Positions 1-10,112 of a stretch of 64,000 nt of DNA are shown here, one piece after another (the stretch's first letter is position 1; every line of letters begins with the position of its first letter). Made by a program: the position numbers and the translations under genes. The notes below the pieces were generated by a model. That model searched no databases. It was not told the origin of the DNA and saw only the letters and a program-made list of their open reading frames with translations. This DNA comes from Pseudomonas iridis. GTDB lineage: Bacteria; Pseudomonadota; Gammaproteobacteria; Pseudomonadales; Pseudomonadaceae. The stretch is taken from contig NZ_JACXXO010000006.1 in assembly GCF_017980685.1 (NCBI RefSeq), positions 62,001 through 126,000 on the forward strand, written 5' to 3'.

Positions 1-490
1 CTGGTACGGCTGCCCGCACTGCTACTCCTTTGAGCCAGTGATCAATCCGTGGGTTGAAAAACTGCCGTCCGACGTCAACTTCGTGCGTATTCCAGCCATG
101 TTCGGCGGCCCATGGGACGCTCACGGCCAGATGTTCCTGACGCTGGAAGCAATGGGTGTCGAACACAAGGTTCACAGCGCTGTGTTTGAAGCGATCCAGA
201 AGCAGCACAAGAAGCTGATCGACAAGAACGACATGGCTGACTTCCTCGCCACTCAAGGCGTGGACAAGGACAAGTTCCTCGCCACTTTCGACTCTTTCGC
301 CATCAAGGGTCAGATCGTAAAGGCTCGCGAACTGGCCAAGAAGTATGAAATCACCGGCGTGCCAACCATGATCGTCAACGGCAAATATCGCTTCGACATC
401 GGCTCCGCCGGTGGTGCCGAGCAAGCGCTGAAACTGGCTGACCAACTGGTTGCCAAAGAGCGAGCCACCAACAAGGCCGCTGCCAACTAA
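1..490 (+). CDS. dsbA: Thiol:disulfide interchange protein DsbA (5' truncated)
   Basis: This is the C-terminal part of the periplasmic oxidase that introduces disulfide bonds into exported proteins. The gene enters the window already open; the reading frame begins at base 2. The first visible codons give Trp-Tyr-Gly-Cys-Pro-His-Cys, so the CPHC active site of the thioredoxin fold is at positions 11-22. The cis-proline loop is visible as TGVPTMIVNG near 352-381. The signal peptide and the first strand lie outside the window. The next gene starts only 14 bases after the stop, so the two are probably cotranscribed. PAO1 has dsbA (PA5489) in the same position. Identity is secure; only completeness is limited. 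Confidence 0.95.
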   Translation, partial: WYGCPHCYSFEPVINPWVEKLPSDVNFVRIPAMFGGPWDAHGQMFLTLEAMGVEHKVHSAVFEAIQKQHKKLIDKNDMADFLATQGVDKDKFLATFDSFAIKGQIVKARELAKKYEITGVPTMIVNGKYRFDIGSAGGAEQALKLADQLVAKERATNKAAAN

Positions 491-504
491 GCGCGGCAAC
501 CGCC

Positions 505-1383
505 ATGCGCCGCTGGAAGACCGAACGCATCGTTGGCTTGCATGATCCGCAAGTCAACGAGCATCACCTGGCGTCCACGGGCCTGCCAGCGGATCATCGT
601 CTGCGCTTGCTCAGTTTCAACATCCAGGTCGGTATCAGCACCGAGCGTTATCGGCACTACCTGACCCGCAGCTGGCAGCACCTGCTGCCGCACACCGGGC
701 GCTCAGGCAATCTGCAGAAGATCGGCGACCTGCTCGGCGACTTCGACCTGGTCGCGTTGCAGGAAGCCGATGGCGGCAGCCTGCGCTCAGGCTACGTCAA
801 TCAAGTCGAACACCTGGCCCATCTCGGCGCCTTCCCCTACTGGTATCAACAACTCAATCGCAACCTCGGTCGACTGGCCCAGCACAGCAATGGCGTGCTC
901 AGTCGTCTCAAGCCGTGGGCGATCGAGGATCATCCGCTGCCCGGCCCAAAAGGTCGCGGCGCGATCCTGCTGCGCTTCGGCGAAGGATCGGAAGCGCTGG
1001 TGGTGGTGATGATGCATTTGGCCCTTGGCGCGCGAACGCGCAGCCTGCAACTGGCCTACATTCGTGATTTGATCGGTGGCTACAAACATCAGATATTGAT
1101 GGGCGACATGAATACCCATGCCAGCGATCTGCTACAACAGTCGCCGTTACGCGATCTCGGCCTGCTGGCCCCGCAGGTGGAAGCGACATTCCCCAGCTGG
1201 CGTCCTCAGCGCTGCCTTGATCATATTTTGCTCAGCCCGACCCTGACCCTGGAAAAGGTCGAAGTGCTGGCACAACCGATTTCCGATCACCTGCCGGTCG
1301 CGGTAGAGATTCGTCTGCCGGGTTCGCTCACGGCCGATGCATTGCCCGCGTTGAGTCCTGCCCCTCGCGGAACCCCTGAATGA
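505..1383 (+). CDS. Endonuclease/exonuclease/phosphatase family protein
   Basis: A 292-residue protein of the EEP (DNase I-like) superfamily of metal-dependent phosphodiesterases; the substrate cannot be told from sequence. Family marks are visible in order: LLSFNIQVG (first strand and Asn), LVALQEADGG (the metal-binding Glu), LMGDMNTH (GD-N motif) and a C-terminal ISDHLPV (catalytic Asp-His). No signal peptide is seen, so it is probably cytoplasmic. It follows dsbA by 14 bases, and its stop overlaps the next start in an ATGA, which suggests an operon with translational coupling to dgcH. The corresponding PAO1 gene is PA5488, from memory. The ATG at 505 has only a weak Shine-Dalgarno sequence. 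Confidence 0.85.
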   Translation: MRRWKTERIVGLHDPQVNEHHLASTGLPADHRLRLLSFNIQVGISTERYRHYLTRSWQHLLPHTGRSGNLQKIGDLLGDFDLVALQEADGGSLRSGYVNQVEHLAHLGAFPYWYQQLNRNLGRLAQHSNGVLSRLKPWAIEDHPLPGPKGRGAILLRFGEGSEALVVVMMHLALGARTRSLQLAYIRDLIGGYKHQILMGDMNTHASDLLQQSPLRDLGLLAPQVEATFPSWRPQRCLDHILLSPTLTLEKVEVLAQPISDHLPVAVEIRLPGSLTADALPALSPAPRGTPE

Positions 1384-3443
1384 GCGACGAAGCCCAGCGC
1401 TGGAAAGAGAAATACCTCAAAAGCATCGAACAACAGGACAAACTCGAACGTCGCTGGGCCGCAAGGCTCGACCTGCTGCGCCGAGGCCTGGTGCGCAGCA
1501 CGCTGGCCGCTGAGGGCACCGACCGCGTCGTTGATCAATGCATGAAAGAAATGCGCGACGTGGTGCGCTCCGACGACATGGACGTCAGCCTCGCCGCTCT
1601 GTTGCCGCGCCTGGAAAAAGCCGTGCTCGATTCCGAGCAGCGTCGCGAAACCCGGATCGATCAGGTCAGCACTGCACTGAACGCGCTGGTGACTCAGCTG
1701 CAAGCGTTGCCGCTGCCACGGGAAGTCGCCCAGCCCCTGAAGAAATTTGCCAAACAACTGGATGGCCGTGTCGGTCAGGCCCGGGAACTGCCGCTGCTGC
1801 TGGGTGAGCTCAGCGGCCTGCAGGGCAAGGCGTTGAGTCAGGTGGAGACACCCGCCGAACCTGGCCGGCCGGGGTTGCTGCAAAGGCTTTTCGGCAGCCG
1901 AGACAGCGAGGAGGCGCCGGAACCGACAGCGCAAGCTCAAGTTGCGCCGACGGCACAACCGGCAGTTGCACCTGCACCTGCAGACGAACCCGCCCCAGAG
2001 CCTGTCGCAGTCACTGAGCCACCGGTGGCCGCTGCCGTTACCCAGGACGCCGCGCCAACCGCGATTTCCGAGACACCTGCGCTTGCGCCTCAGCGGGAAC
2101 CGCAAATAACGACCTTCGTGCCGCCAACGGTGACCAGCGAAGTAATCAAAGCTGCACCTGAAGCAGACGCAGTCGAATCTGAGCCCGCGCCCGAAACCGC
2201 TCCAGCACCTGCTCCGACGCCAGTTGTTTTACCTGTCGCCTTCAACCCCGACGAATTGATCCACCCAGGCGATCCAGAGCCGCTGTTCCTCGATACCCTG
2301 CCCCTGCCCCCGCCCATCGCTCAAGCACTGGCGGCGCTCGATCCGGAGCAATCCGAGCACGACATCCTCTTCGCCCTGCCGGATTCCCCGGAGCCGTCCT
2401 ACAGCTCCGTGGCCAAACACATCGAAGACACGCTGATCGGCCTGCTCGACGACCTGACCCTGCCCGAACGACATCGCCCACAAGCCGAAGCCATGCGCGA
2501 GCGGCTCAAACATGGCTTGAACTGGTACGAACTGATCCCGATCCTCGACGATCTGGCGACGTTGATGCTGGCGATTACCGACAGCGGCCAGCACGAATTC
2601 GAAGCGTATCTGCAGCAACTCAACGAACGCCTCGAAGCGTTCCAGAGCAATTTGCAAGCCGCCAGCGAAGGCCATGCCGACAACAGTTCGGCGGCGCGGG
2701 CGATGGACACGCAGATCCGGGAGCAAGTCGACGGCTTGCAGACCAGTGTCCAGGAGGCTGCCGATCTGGATGACCTCAAGCAGGTGCTGGAAAATCATCT
2801 CGAAGGCTTGCTCGGCACCATGGATCAACACCAGAAGCAGCGCGATGCCCGGGAACAGGAAGTCGCGACGCGCCTCAAAGGTCTCTCCGAGCGCGTGGCG
2901 CACATGGAGCAAGAAGCCCAGGGCTTCCGCGAACACCTTGAAGAGCAACGCCAGAAAGCCCTTATCGATCCGCTCACCAGCCTGCCCAACCGCGCGGCCT
3001 GGAGCGAACGTCTCGAGCATGAGATCAAGCAATGGCAGCAGCACGGCAACACACTGAGCCTGGCAATGCTCGACCTTGATCACTTCAAGCGAATCAACGA
3101 CAACTACGGCCATTTGGCTGGTGACAAAGTCCTGAAGATCATTGCCACGGTATTGCGCAAACGCCTGCGCGGTTCCGATTTCATCGCACGTTTCGGCGGC
3201 GAAGAGTTCGTTCTGCTGATGCCGGCTACCCCGCCAGCGGTCGGTGCAAAACTGTTGGAAACCCTGCGCGCAGCGATCGAAGCGTGCCCGTTTCATTTCA
3301 AGGGGGAACGGGTGACGATCACGATTTCCATGGGGCTGGCATCGTTCAAGCCAGGAGAACACAGCGATCTGGTGCTTAAAAGAGCCGATCAGGCGCTCTA
3401 CCGGGCTAAAAATGGCGGGCGCAATCGAGTTGAGCTGGGCTGA
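1380..3443 (+). CDS. dgcH: Diguanylate cyclase (DgcH-like)
   Basis: A 687-residue GGDEF protein that should make cyclic di-GMP from two GTP. The N-terminal third is charged and helical. A long Ala/Pro/Glu-rich linker lies at about residues 155-300, followed by a second helical, coiled-coil-like stretch. The catalytic GGDEF domain occupies the last 170 residues, with DPLTSLPNRAAW at its start and an active GGEEF near residue 605. An RGSD sequence five residues before GGEEF fits the inhibitory I-site, so product feedback is likely. There is no membrane segment or sensor domain. The start overlaps the previous stop (ATGA). Size and neighbourhood match PAO1 PA5487 (DgcH), which is reported to be highly conserved. 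Confidence 0.9.
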   Translation: MSDEAQRWKEKYLKSIEQQDKLERRWAARLDLLRRGLVRSTLAAEGTDRVVDQCMKEMRDVVRSDDMDVSLAALLPRLEKAVLDSEQRRETRIDQVSTALNALVTQLQALPLPREVAQPLKKFAKQLDGRVGQARELPLLLGELSGLQGKALSQVETPAEPGRPGLLQRLFGSRDSEEAPEPTAQAQVAPTAQPAVAPAPADEPAPEPVAVTEPPVAAAVTQDAAPTAISETPALAPQREPQITTFVPPTVTSEVIKAAPEADAVESEPAPETAPAPAPTPVVLPVAFNPDELIHPGDPEPLFLDTLPLPPPIAQALAALDPEQSEHDILFALPDSPEPSYSSVAKHIEDTLIGLLDDLTLPERHRPQAEAMRERLKHGLNWYELIPILDDLATLMLAITDSGQHEFEAYLQQLNERLEAFQSNLQAASEGHADNSSAARAMDTQIREQVDGLQTSVQEAADLDDLKQVLENHLEGLLGTMDQHQKQRDAREQEVATRLKGLSERVAHMEQEAQGFREHLEEQRQKALIDPLTSLPNRAAWSERLEHEIKQWQQHGNTLSLAMLDLDHFKRINDNYGHLAGDKVLKIIATVLRKRLRGSDFIARFGGEEFVLLMPATPPAVGAKLLETLRAAIEACPFHFKGERVTITISMGLASFKPGEHSDLVLKRADQALYRAKNGGRNRVELG

Positions 3444-3542
3444 GAAATTGTTCCATTTTGTTTAAATCCGCTCGCTGACCGTCTGGACCCAAGGCAGTAC
3501 GTTACACTGTTGCATTACTGTCTTGTGTAATTGCCCTCTGCC

Positions 3543-4325
3543 ATGAAATTTTTTGCCCTCCTCGCGTCGCTACTCGTTCTGGCCGGTTGTGCCAGCGGTC
3601 CGCGTTATGACACCAGCCATCCTTCCGCCAACTACGACAGCCGTATCCAGTTCGTGGTCGTGCATTACACCTCGGCTTCCCTCGAGCGCTCGTTGCAGTT
3701 GCTGACCCACGGTGAAGTCAGCAGCCACTACCTGATCGGTGACGACCAACGCGCGACTGTCTACAAGCTGATGGACGAAAACCAGCGCGCCTGGCACGCC
3801 GGTGAGAGCCAATGGCAGGGCCGCACCTGGCTCAACTCCAGCTCGATCGGTATCGAAATCGTCAACCCGGGCTTCAAGGACACACCAACCGGGCGCCTGT
3901 GGTATCCCTACAGCGAAGCGCAGATTCAGGCGCTGATCGTCCTGCTCAAAGACATCAGCAAGCGCAACGGCATCAGCCCGCAGCACATCATCGGGCATAG
4001 CGACATCGCGCCCCTGCGCAAGCTTGATCCAGGGCCACTGTTCCCGTGGAAGCGTCTCGCCGCCGAAGGTCTGGGCGTGTGGCCGAACGAACAGGCCGTA
4101 GCGCGCCAGCAAGCGTTGTTCACCAGCGGCGAGCTGCCAGGCATCAGCTGGTTTCAGGCGCAATTGGCCCATCTGGGCTATGAGACGCCGCAAACTGGAG
4201 AGCTGGACGTCGCGACGCGCCACGTCCTCGCCGCGTTCCAGATGCACTTCCGCCCTTCGCGGTTCGACGGTACCCCGGACGCGCAAACGGCAGCGTTGCT
4301 GCTGGTTCTAAATCAGACAAAATAA
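3543..4325 (+). CDS. ampDh2: N-acetylmuramoyl-L-alanine amidase, lipoprotein (AmpDh2)
   Basis: A 260-residue zinc amidase that should cleave between the MurNAc lactyl group and the stem peptide of peptidoglycan or its fragments. The start at ATG 3543 is chosen over TTG 3531 because it gives a clean lipoprotein signal (MKFFALLASLL ... LAGC), so the mature protein should be anchored in the outer membrane, facing the periplasm. The Amidase_2 domain shows VVHYT, SSHYLI, WHAGES and GHSDIAP ... DPGP, carrying the zinc ligands His/His/Asp. The C-terminal 70 residues look like a PG_binding_1 domain. The position next to dgcH and kinB corresponds to PA5485 (AmpDh2), involved in anhydro-muropeptide recycling and AmpC control. 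Confidence 0.9.
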   Translation: MKFFALLASLLVLAGCASGPRYDTSHPSANYDSRIQFVVVHYTSASLERSLQLLTHGEVSSHYLIGDDQRATVYKLMDENQRAWHAGESQWQGRTWLNSSSIGIEIVNPGFKDTPTGRLWYPYSEAQIQALIVLLKDISKRNGISPQHIIGHSDIAPLRKLDPGPLFPWKRLAAEGLGVWPNEQAVARQQALFTSGELPGISWFQAQLAHLGYETPQTGELDVATRHVLAAFQMHFRPSRFDGTPDAQTAALLLVLNQTK

Positions 4326-4398
4326 TGACGCCCGCCCGACGGTCAGGGCGAACTTCCAATCAGCAGCTATAACTCATTGGTAATTCTTCGGATATTCC

Positions 4399-6015
4399 AT
4401 GATGGCTGCTACCCGAGCGACGCTGCGTAGCTGGTTTTATCGCCCAGGGTTTTTGGCGATGATCGCGGCCGTCCTCAGTGCAGGCCTGTTGTTCAGCGGC
4501 GCAATGTTCGTGGCGATGCGCCAGGTCGAACAAAGTGAAAGCCAGGTGATGAACGCTCAGGGCGAGCGCTTTCTCGCCCGGCTCGAGCAGTTGTTCGGAC
4601 AACTGCGCGAGAGCCTCGACGACCTCGAAGCCCAGCCGTTGCGCAGTTGTGACGACGAGATGATCGCCACGCTGCGGCAAGTCACCTTCAACTATCGCTT
4701 CGTCTATGAAGCGGCTTATATGGACGCCTCGCGCGTCTGCTCCAATCGTCCGCGCGAAGAGGGACTGTCGGTTAACCGCGCGCCGGACATCAAAGGCCCG
4801 ACCTACAGCTACTGGCTGAACACCACAACCGAACCGGACGAAAACCGCGCAGCATTGATGCTGGGGCGCGGCAATTTTCGGGTGGCTACATCACGCGGGC
4901 ATTTGACCGACATGGTCGACCTGTCGCCCGGCAGCAGCCTGCTGGTGGTGCTGGACCACGGCTCCCGCGCAATTCCGGTGCTCGGCACTGCGCAGACATG
5001 GCCACCAGCGGAACCCTGGCCGCCAAAAAGCCGTGACGCCCTGCAAGTCACCCAGAATCGATTGATCTACCGCATGCCCACCGACAACCCGGAATATCAG
5101 TTGGTGCTGATCACGCCGCGCACCGGCATCCAGATCCCCGCCATCTGGTGGTGGATAGTCCCGGCCTGCCTGGTGCTGGGCGCTGTCGTGGGGTTCTGCA
5201 TATTTTTGCTGGTGCGCCAGCGTCAGTCACTGGATGCCGAACTGCACGGCGCCATCCGCCGCGGCGAACTGCAAGTGCTCTATCAACCGATCTTCGACCT
5301 CGACAGCCGCAACTGCGTCGGCGCTGAAGCCTTGCTGCGTTGGCGCCGTCCGGATGGCACATTGACCAGCCCGGACCTGTTTATCCCGATGGCGGAAAAT
5401 ACCGGGCAGATTCGCCAGATGACCGACTTTGTCCTTCAGCGCCTACTGGAGCAGTTGGGGCCTGTGTTGCGCGCCAATCCGCAGCTGTATATCTCAGTCA
5501 ACCTCGCCGCATGCGACGTGATGGTGCCGCGCATCGGCCCGGTCATGGCGCGGCTGCTGGCCCTGCACAGAGTGGCAGCCAAGCAGATTGCCTTCGAGGT
5601 CACCGAGCGCGGCTTGATTGATGTGGTGGTCGCTCGGGATAACCTGCAAGCGCTGCGCGATCTGGGCCATCAAGTGCTGATCGACGATTTCGGCACCGGC
5701 TATTGCAGCCTCGCCTACCTGCAAACCCTGCCGGTGGATTGCCTGAAAATCGACAAGGCGTTCATCGACGCGCTCGGCCATGACGCCGCCAGCAGCGGCG
5801 TCGCTCCGCACATCATTCACATGGCACAGGCCCTGGATCTGAAGGTGATTGCCGAAGGGATCGAGCTGGAATCGCAAGCCGAACTGCTCAGCAGCGAAGG
5901 CGTGAAGTTCGGTCAGGGCTGGCTGTTCGCCCATGCCCTGAGTGCAGTGCAGTTCATTGAACTGATTACCCGCGGACGGCGAATTGCAGGGCGCCGGATG
6001 GATGACGAAGCCTAA
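4399..6015 (+). CDS. CSS-motif EAL-domain cyclic di-GMP phosphodiesterase
   Basis: A 538-residue membrane phosphodiesterase expected to hydrolyse c-di-GMP to pGpG. Transmembrane helices lie at about residues 18-40 and 245-268. The loop between them is periplasmic and holds the two cysteines of a CSS-type redox sensor (in RSCDDE and RVCSNRP), so activity may respond to disulfide formation, as in the PdeC family. The cytoplasmic EAL domain has GAEALLRW, VTERG, DDFGTGY, LKIDKAFI and IAEGIE, so the catalytic residues are intact. Its stop overlaps the convergent kinB stop by a few bases. I do not remember a PAO1 counterpart at this site, so it may be a group-specific insertion between ampDh2 and kinB. 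Confidence 0.88.
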   Translation: MMAATRATLRSWFYRPGFLAMIAAVLSAGLLFSGAMFVAMRQVEQSESQVMNAQGERFLARLEQLFGQLRESLDDLEAQPLRSCDDEMIATLRQVTFNYRFVYEAAYMDASRVCSNRPREEGLSVNRAPDIKGPTYSYWLNTTTEPDENRAALMLGRGNFRVATSRGHLTDMVDLSPGSSLLVVLDHGSRAIPVLGTAQTWPPAEPWPPKSRDALQVTQNRLIYRMPTDNPEYQLVLITPRTGIQIPAIWWWIVPACLVLGAVVGFCIFLLVRQRQSLDAELHGAIRRGELQVLYQPIFDLDSRNCVGAEALLRWRRPDGTLTSPDLFIPMAENTGQIRQMTDFVLQRLLEQLGPVLRANPQLYISVNLAACDVMVPRIGPVMARLLALHRVAAKQIAFEVTERGLIDVVVARDNLQALRDLGHQVLIDDFGTGYCSLAYLQTLPVDCLKIDKAFIDALGHDAASSGVAPHIIHMAQALDLKVIAEGIELESQAELLSSEGVKFGQGWLFAHALSAVQFIELITRGRRIAGRRMDDEA

Positions 6016-7802
6016 ACTGCCAAAGCCATATAAAACTGCGTTCCCTGCCCCGGCCGCGAATAAACGCCCATCCGTCCGCCATGCAACTGAACAATCTCCT
6101 TGCACAGCGCCAGACCGAGCCCGGCCCCGCCCTTCTTGCGCCCGACCTGAACGAACGGCTCGAAGATCCTCCCCTGCTGGCCGTAGGCAATGCCTTCGCC
6201 ATTATCCTCGACGCTGATGATCACCCGCTCGCCATGGCGACGTGCCTGCAAACGGATCTGGCCGTCACGGGCGGTATGGCGCAAGGCGTTATCGATGAGG
6301 TTGTCGAGCACCCGATCAAGCTGCGCCTGGTCAGCCTGCAAGCGCGGCAATGGCCCTTGTACTTCCACAGTCAAATCGATGCCTTTTTCTGCCGCCAAAT
6401 CGGCAAAACGTAATTGCGCCTGCGCCAGCAGATCTTCGATGGAGCACGGCGCGAGCGTCAGTTTCTGCAAGCCGTTCTGGTAACGCGAGAAGTTGAGCAA
6501 GTCATTGATCAATTGCATCAGGCGCTGCATTTCTTCGTTGACGGTATCGAGCAGGTCGGCCTCGCGAGACTCCGGCGCAAACTTCGCCCGCTCGCGGAAC
6601 AGCCCGAACGCCATGTGCATGCCGGTCACCGGCGTTCGCAGTTCATGGGACGCGCGCAGCACAAATTCGCTGCGTACCCGCTCGAAGGCTCTTTGCTCGG
6701 TGACATCGTGCAACACCATCACCGCGCCAAGAATGTGACCTTGAGTGTGGCTGACCGGGGTCAGGCTATAAGTCAGCAGGCGCGACTCGCCATCGACCTC
6801 GATGCTCAAGTCTTCTGGCGCCCGCTCCAGCGTGCCGCCGCGCAACACCAGTTGCAGCTGCTCATCCAGTTCCGGTCGCTCAAGTGCGCTGCCCAAGCCC
6901 TGGCCGAGACGGTCATCGTCCCAGCCCAATTGGCGCTGGGCGACCGGGTTGAGGTGCTCGAGATGGCCTTGGCGGTCGATCATCAACAAGCCGTCGTCGA
7001 TGCTGTCGAGCACCGCCTGCAAGCGTTGCTGACCGGCCAATAGCTCATCGACGTTGGTGGCCTGATGCTGGCGCAGCGCCTCGGCCATCAGCCCGAACCG
7101 GCGCGAGAGCAGATTCACTTCCATCGCCGAGGACGTCGGCAGCGTCACTTCGAAATTGCCCTGGCCGATGTTATCGGCCGCTTTGGCCAGCGCCTCGATG
7201 GGCGCACCAAAGCGTCGGGAAATCCCGTGGGCAGTAACGAACCCGATGATCAACACAGCCAGCCCGACCAACCCGAGCAGGCTCGCAATCAGCAACGCCC
7301 GGTCGCGGGCCGCGTGCTGCACCGAATTAATGTTGTCGAGCGCCTGCTTATGCTCGGCGATCAAGCCATTGCGCAAAGTGTTGAAGCGTTCACGAAGGTC
7401 ACCGTTGCCACTCAGCGCCAAACCCGGGTCACGGGACTGATCAAACACCTGAAGAAACTTAAGATAATCGGATTTGGCCTGAGAGAACCCGTATTGCCGG
7501 CCATCGCCTTCCTCTTCTTGAGCAATGCCTTCGTCAAGTAACTGGAAATAATGTTGCTTGGACGCCTCGAACGCCACCGGGTCAGGCTTCTCGGCAAGCA
7601 TCATGATCAGCTGATCGCCGAGGGTCTGGCGCAGTTTCAGCCCCAGATCGAGGGTGACAAAGTTGTTGCGGATCAATGTTTCCTGAGTGCCGGCCATCTG
7701 CATCACGCTGACCAAGCCGAGCAACAGCCCTAGCAGGGCCACGGTGATGAGCGCGGAAATGCTGAGGAACAATCGGGTCCGCAACTTCATCGCCAGTTTC
7801 AT
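6012..7802 (-). CDS. kinB: Sensor histidine kinase KinB
   Basis: A 596-residue inner-membrane sensor kinase. The start at 7802 gives MKLAMKLRTRLFLS and a length close to P. aeruginosa KinB (595). Order of domains: TM1 at about 11-33, a periplasmic helical domain, TM2 near 165-187, HAMP, PAS, HisKA with SHELRTPV (phospho-acceptor His near residue 385), and HATPase_c with DNLIDNALRHT, EDNGEGI and GAGLGLAL. It lies 10 bases downstream of algB, so the two form one operon. KinB acts as kinase or phosphatase for AlgB and so influences alginate and virulence genes. Its 3' end overlaps the convergent EAL gene. An upstream in-frame extension exists but lies inside algB. Confidence 0.93.
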   Translation of the reverse strand: MKLAMKLRTRLFLSISALITVALLGLLLGLVSVMQMAGTQETLIRNNFVTLDLGLKLRQTLGDQLIMMLAEKPDPVAFEASKQHYFQLLDEGIAQEEEGDGRQYGFSQAKSDYLKFLQVFDQSRDPGLALSGNGDLRERFNTLRNGLIAEHKQALDNINSVQHAARDRALLIASLLGLVGLAVLIIGFVTAHGISRRFGAPIEALAKAADNIGQGNFEVTLPTSSAMEVNLLSRRFGLMAEALRQHQATNVDELLAGQQRLQAVLDSIDDGLLMIDRQGHLEHLNPVAQRQLGWDDDRLGQGLGSALERPELDEQLQLVLRGGTLERAPEDLSIEVDGESRLLTYSLTPVSHTQGHILGAVMVLHDVTEQRAFERVRSEFVLRASHELRTPVTGMHMAFGLFRERAKFAPESREADLLDTVNEEMQRLMQLINDLLNFSRYQNGLQKLTLAPCSIEDLLAQAQLRFADLAAEKGIDLTVEVQGPLPRLQADQAQLDRVLDNLIDNALRHTARDGQIRLQARRHGERVIISVEDNGEGIAYGQQGRIFEPFVQVGRKKGGAGLGLALCKEIVQLHGGRMGVYSRPGQGTQFYMALAV

Positions 7803-7812
7803 CGTCGGGCAC

Positions 7813-9159
7813 TCACAGGTTGTACTGCTTGCGCTTGCGATACAGCGTCGAGGCGTCGATGCCCAGGGTTTTCGCGGCTTGATCCAGCGTGCCGGCGGTG
7901 GCGAGTACTGCGCCGATGTGGGCTTTCTCCAACTCATCCAGGCTCAGCGCGGCACCCACGCGTGGCGCATTGTTGGCCGGTTGCTCAGCCATGCCCAGGT
8001 GAGTGATCTCCACCCGTTCCTGCGGGCAGATGATGCTCGCCCGCTCGACCACGTTGCGCAGCTCGCGAATGTTGCCTGGCCAACGGTAGCCGAGCAGCGC
8101 TTCACGGGCCTCGTCACTGAAACCGCGCGCCGGGCGTGCGTACTCTTTGACAAAGCGCGCGAGGAAGCGATCGGCCAGCGTCAGAATGTCCTCGGCCCGC
8201 TCGCGCAACGGTGGCAGGTGCAAGGTGATGACGTTAAGGCGATACAGCAGGTCTTCACGGAAGCGACCATCGCGCACCATGTCTTCGAGGTTGAGGTTGG
8301 TGGCCGCCAGAATCCGCACATCGGCGCGGCGAGTCACCGGGTCACCTACCCGCTCGTATTCCTTGTCCTGAATGAAGCGCAGCAACTTGGGTTGCAACGT
8401 CAGGGGAAAATCGCCGATCTCGTCGAGAAACAGTGTGCCGCCGTCTGCCTGGTTGACTCGACCCAGGGTACTTTCGCTGGCGCCGGTAAACGCACCGCGA
8501 CTGTGACCGAACAACTCGCTTTCCATCAACTCGGCTGTCAGCGACGGGCAGTTGATGGTTACACAGGATTTCTTCTCGCGTTTGCTCCAGCCGTGAATTG
8601 CTCGGGCCAGCTCACCTTTACCGGTGCCGGATTCGCCAAGAATAAGAATGTTGGCATCGGTACCCGCCACTTGCCGCGCGGTTTCCAGGACGACTTTCAT
8701 CGCCGGGCTATGGGAATCGAGGCCGTCCTTGGGCTTGCGGATTTCGCCTTCCAGCGCTTCAAGGCGCGCCGAGAGTTGGCGCACTTCCAATTGCTTGGCA
8801 GTCGCCAGCCGCAATTGGTCCGGGCTGCACGGTTTGACCAGGTAGTCGGCGGCGCCGGCCTGGATCGCGTCCACGGCCGTGTCGACAGCCGAGTGGGCGG
8901 TGACGATCACCACCCGCATCCACGGTGCCTGAATGCGCATCTGCGCCAATACGTCGAGGCCGTTGTCTTCGCCCAGACGCAAATCAAGGAAGCACAGGTC
9001 GAAGACCTGACGTTGCAACAGTGCCTCGGCCTGAGCCGCGCTGTTGGCGGTGGCCACCGTATAGCCTTCGTCTTCGAGGCAATAGCGGAAAGTTCGCAGG
9101 ATGGCGGATTCATCGTCCACCAGCAGAATGCGGCCTTGTTGCTCAGTGGCAGATTCCAT
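7813..9159 (-). CDS. algB: NtrC-family response regulator AlgB
   Basis: A 448-residue response regulator and bacterial enhancer-binding protein. The receiver domain (about 1-125) has DDES near the N terminus, Asp59 in FLDLRLG as phospho-acceptor, and the switch residues TAHS and VKP. The AAA+ domain has Walker A GESGTGKG, a GAFTGA loop (RGAFTGASE) and Walker [12 protein letters not shown]. The Fis-type helix-turn-helix ends the protein ([10 protein letters not shown] ... YRKRKQYNL). The intact GAFTGA shows it could contact sigma-54, although P. aeruginosa AlgB is known to act on algD independently of it. kinB follows in the same operon. Confidence 0.95.
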   Translation of the reverse strand: MESATEQQGRILLVDDESAILRTFRYCLEDEGYTVATANSAAQAEALLQRQVFDLCFLDLRLGEDNGLDVLAQMRIQAPWMRVVIVTAHSAVDTAVDAIQAGAADYLVKPCSPDQLRLATAKQLEVRQLSARLEALEGEIRKPKDGLDSHSPAMKVVLETARQVAGTDANILILGESGTGKGELARAIHGWSKREKKSCVTINCPSLTAELMESELFGHSRGAFTGASESTLGRVNQADGGTLFLDEIGDFPLTLQPKLLRFIQDKEYERVGDPVTRRADVRILAATNLNLEDMVRDGRFREDLLYRLNVITLHLPPLRERAEDILTLADRFLARFVKEYARPARGFSDEAREALLGYRWPGNIRELRNVVERASIICPQERVEITHLGMAEQPANNAPRVGAALSLDELEKAHIGAVLATAGTLDQAAKTLGIDASTLYRKRKQYNL

Positions 9160-9586
9160 TTTTCCTACGCTCCATAGTGATTGATCTTGAGTTAGTCCCG
9201 GAAAAATCGGGCAAGTTGCATGGTTGATTCTGAACGATGCCGGCCATAGGAGGGTAGCCCTCTCCTGCCTTTACGGCTAATCCACTGATTTTTTTGAATT
9301 TTTAAACAATCACTGCTTTGCAGGCATTCACCTGCATACATTTCTGACATCTGCGCCCTGCTCTCAATTCCATAAGAATGAATTCTCCTACGAAAAAATC
9401 GTGCAATGCGCACGACCGCAGATGCTGCATCGTGCAGGATGCGTCCCGGGGATTTTCTCAACGCAATGTAAGCTATTGATTTTATTGATTATTTTTTAGA
9501 TAAAAAACTGGCATGCAGGCTGCAATACCTTGTTCAGCCCGGGCAGATCAGAACTGCCCCAACCGAATAAGCGTGAGGAACCCAGG
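9160..9586. other. Intergenic region between divergent algB and the 9587 operon
   Basis: 427 bases without a credible gene, serving as the shared upstream region of algB (leftwards) and the three-gene set starting at 9587 (rightwards). The right half is AT-rich (9280-9320 and 9465-9505). The one site I can define is the sigma-54-type promoter at 9509-9525. Upstream of it lies enough room for enhancer sites, but I do not recognise a specific palindrome for AlgB. Confidence 0.6.
9509..9525 (+). promoter_or_regulatory. Candidate sigma-54 (-24/-12) promoter
   Basis: The sequence TGGCATG-N4-CTGCAA has the invariant GG (9510-9511) and GC (9522-9523) separated by exactly ten bases and fits the RpoN consensus TGGCACG-N4-TTGCA with two mismatches. 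It lies 62 bases before the start of the small membrane-protein gene at 9587, on the same strand. An AT-rich stretch precedes it. Confidence 0.5.
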
Positions 9587-10110
<524 letters not shown>

Positions 10111-10112
10111 CG

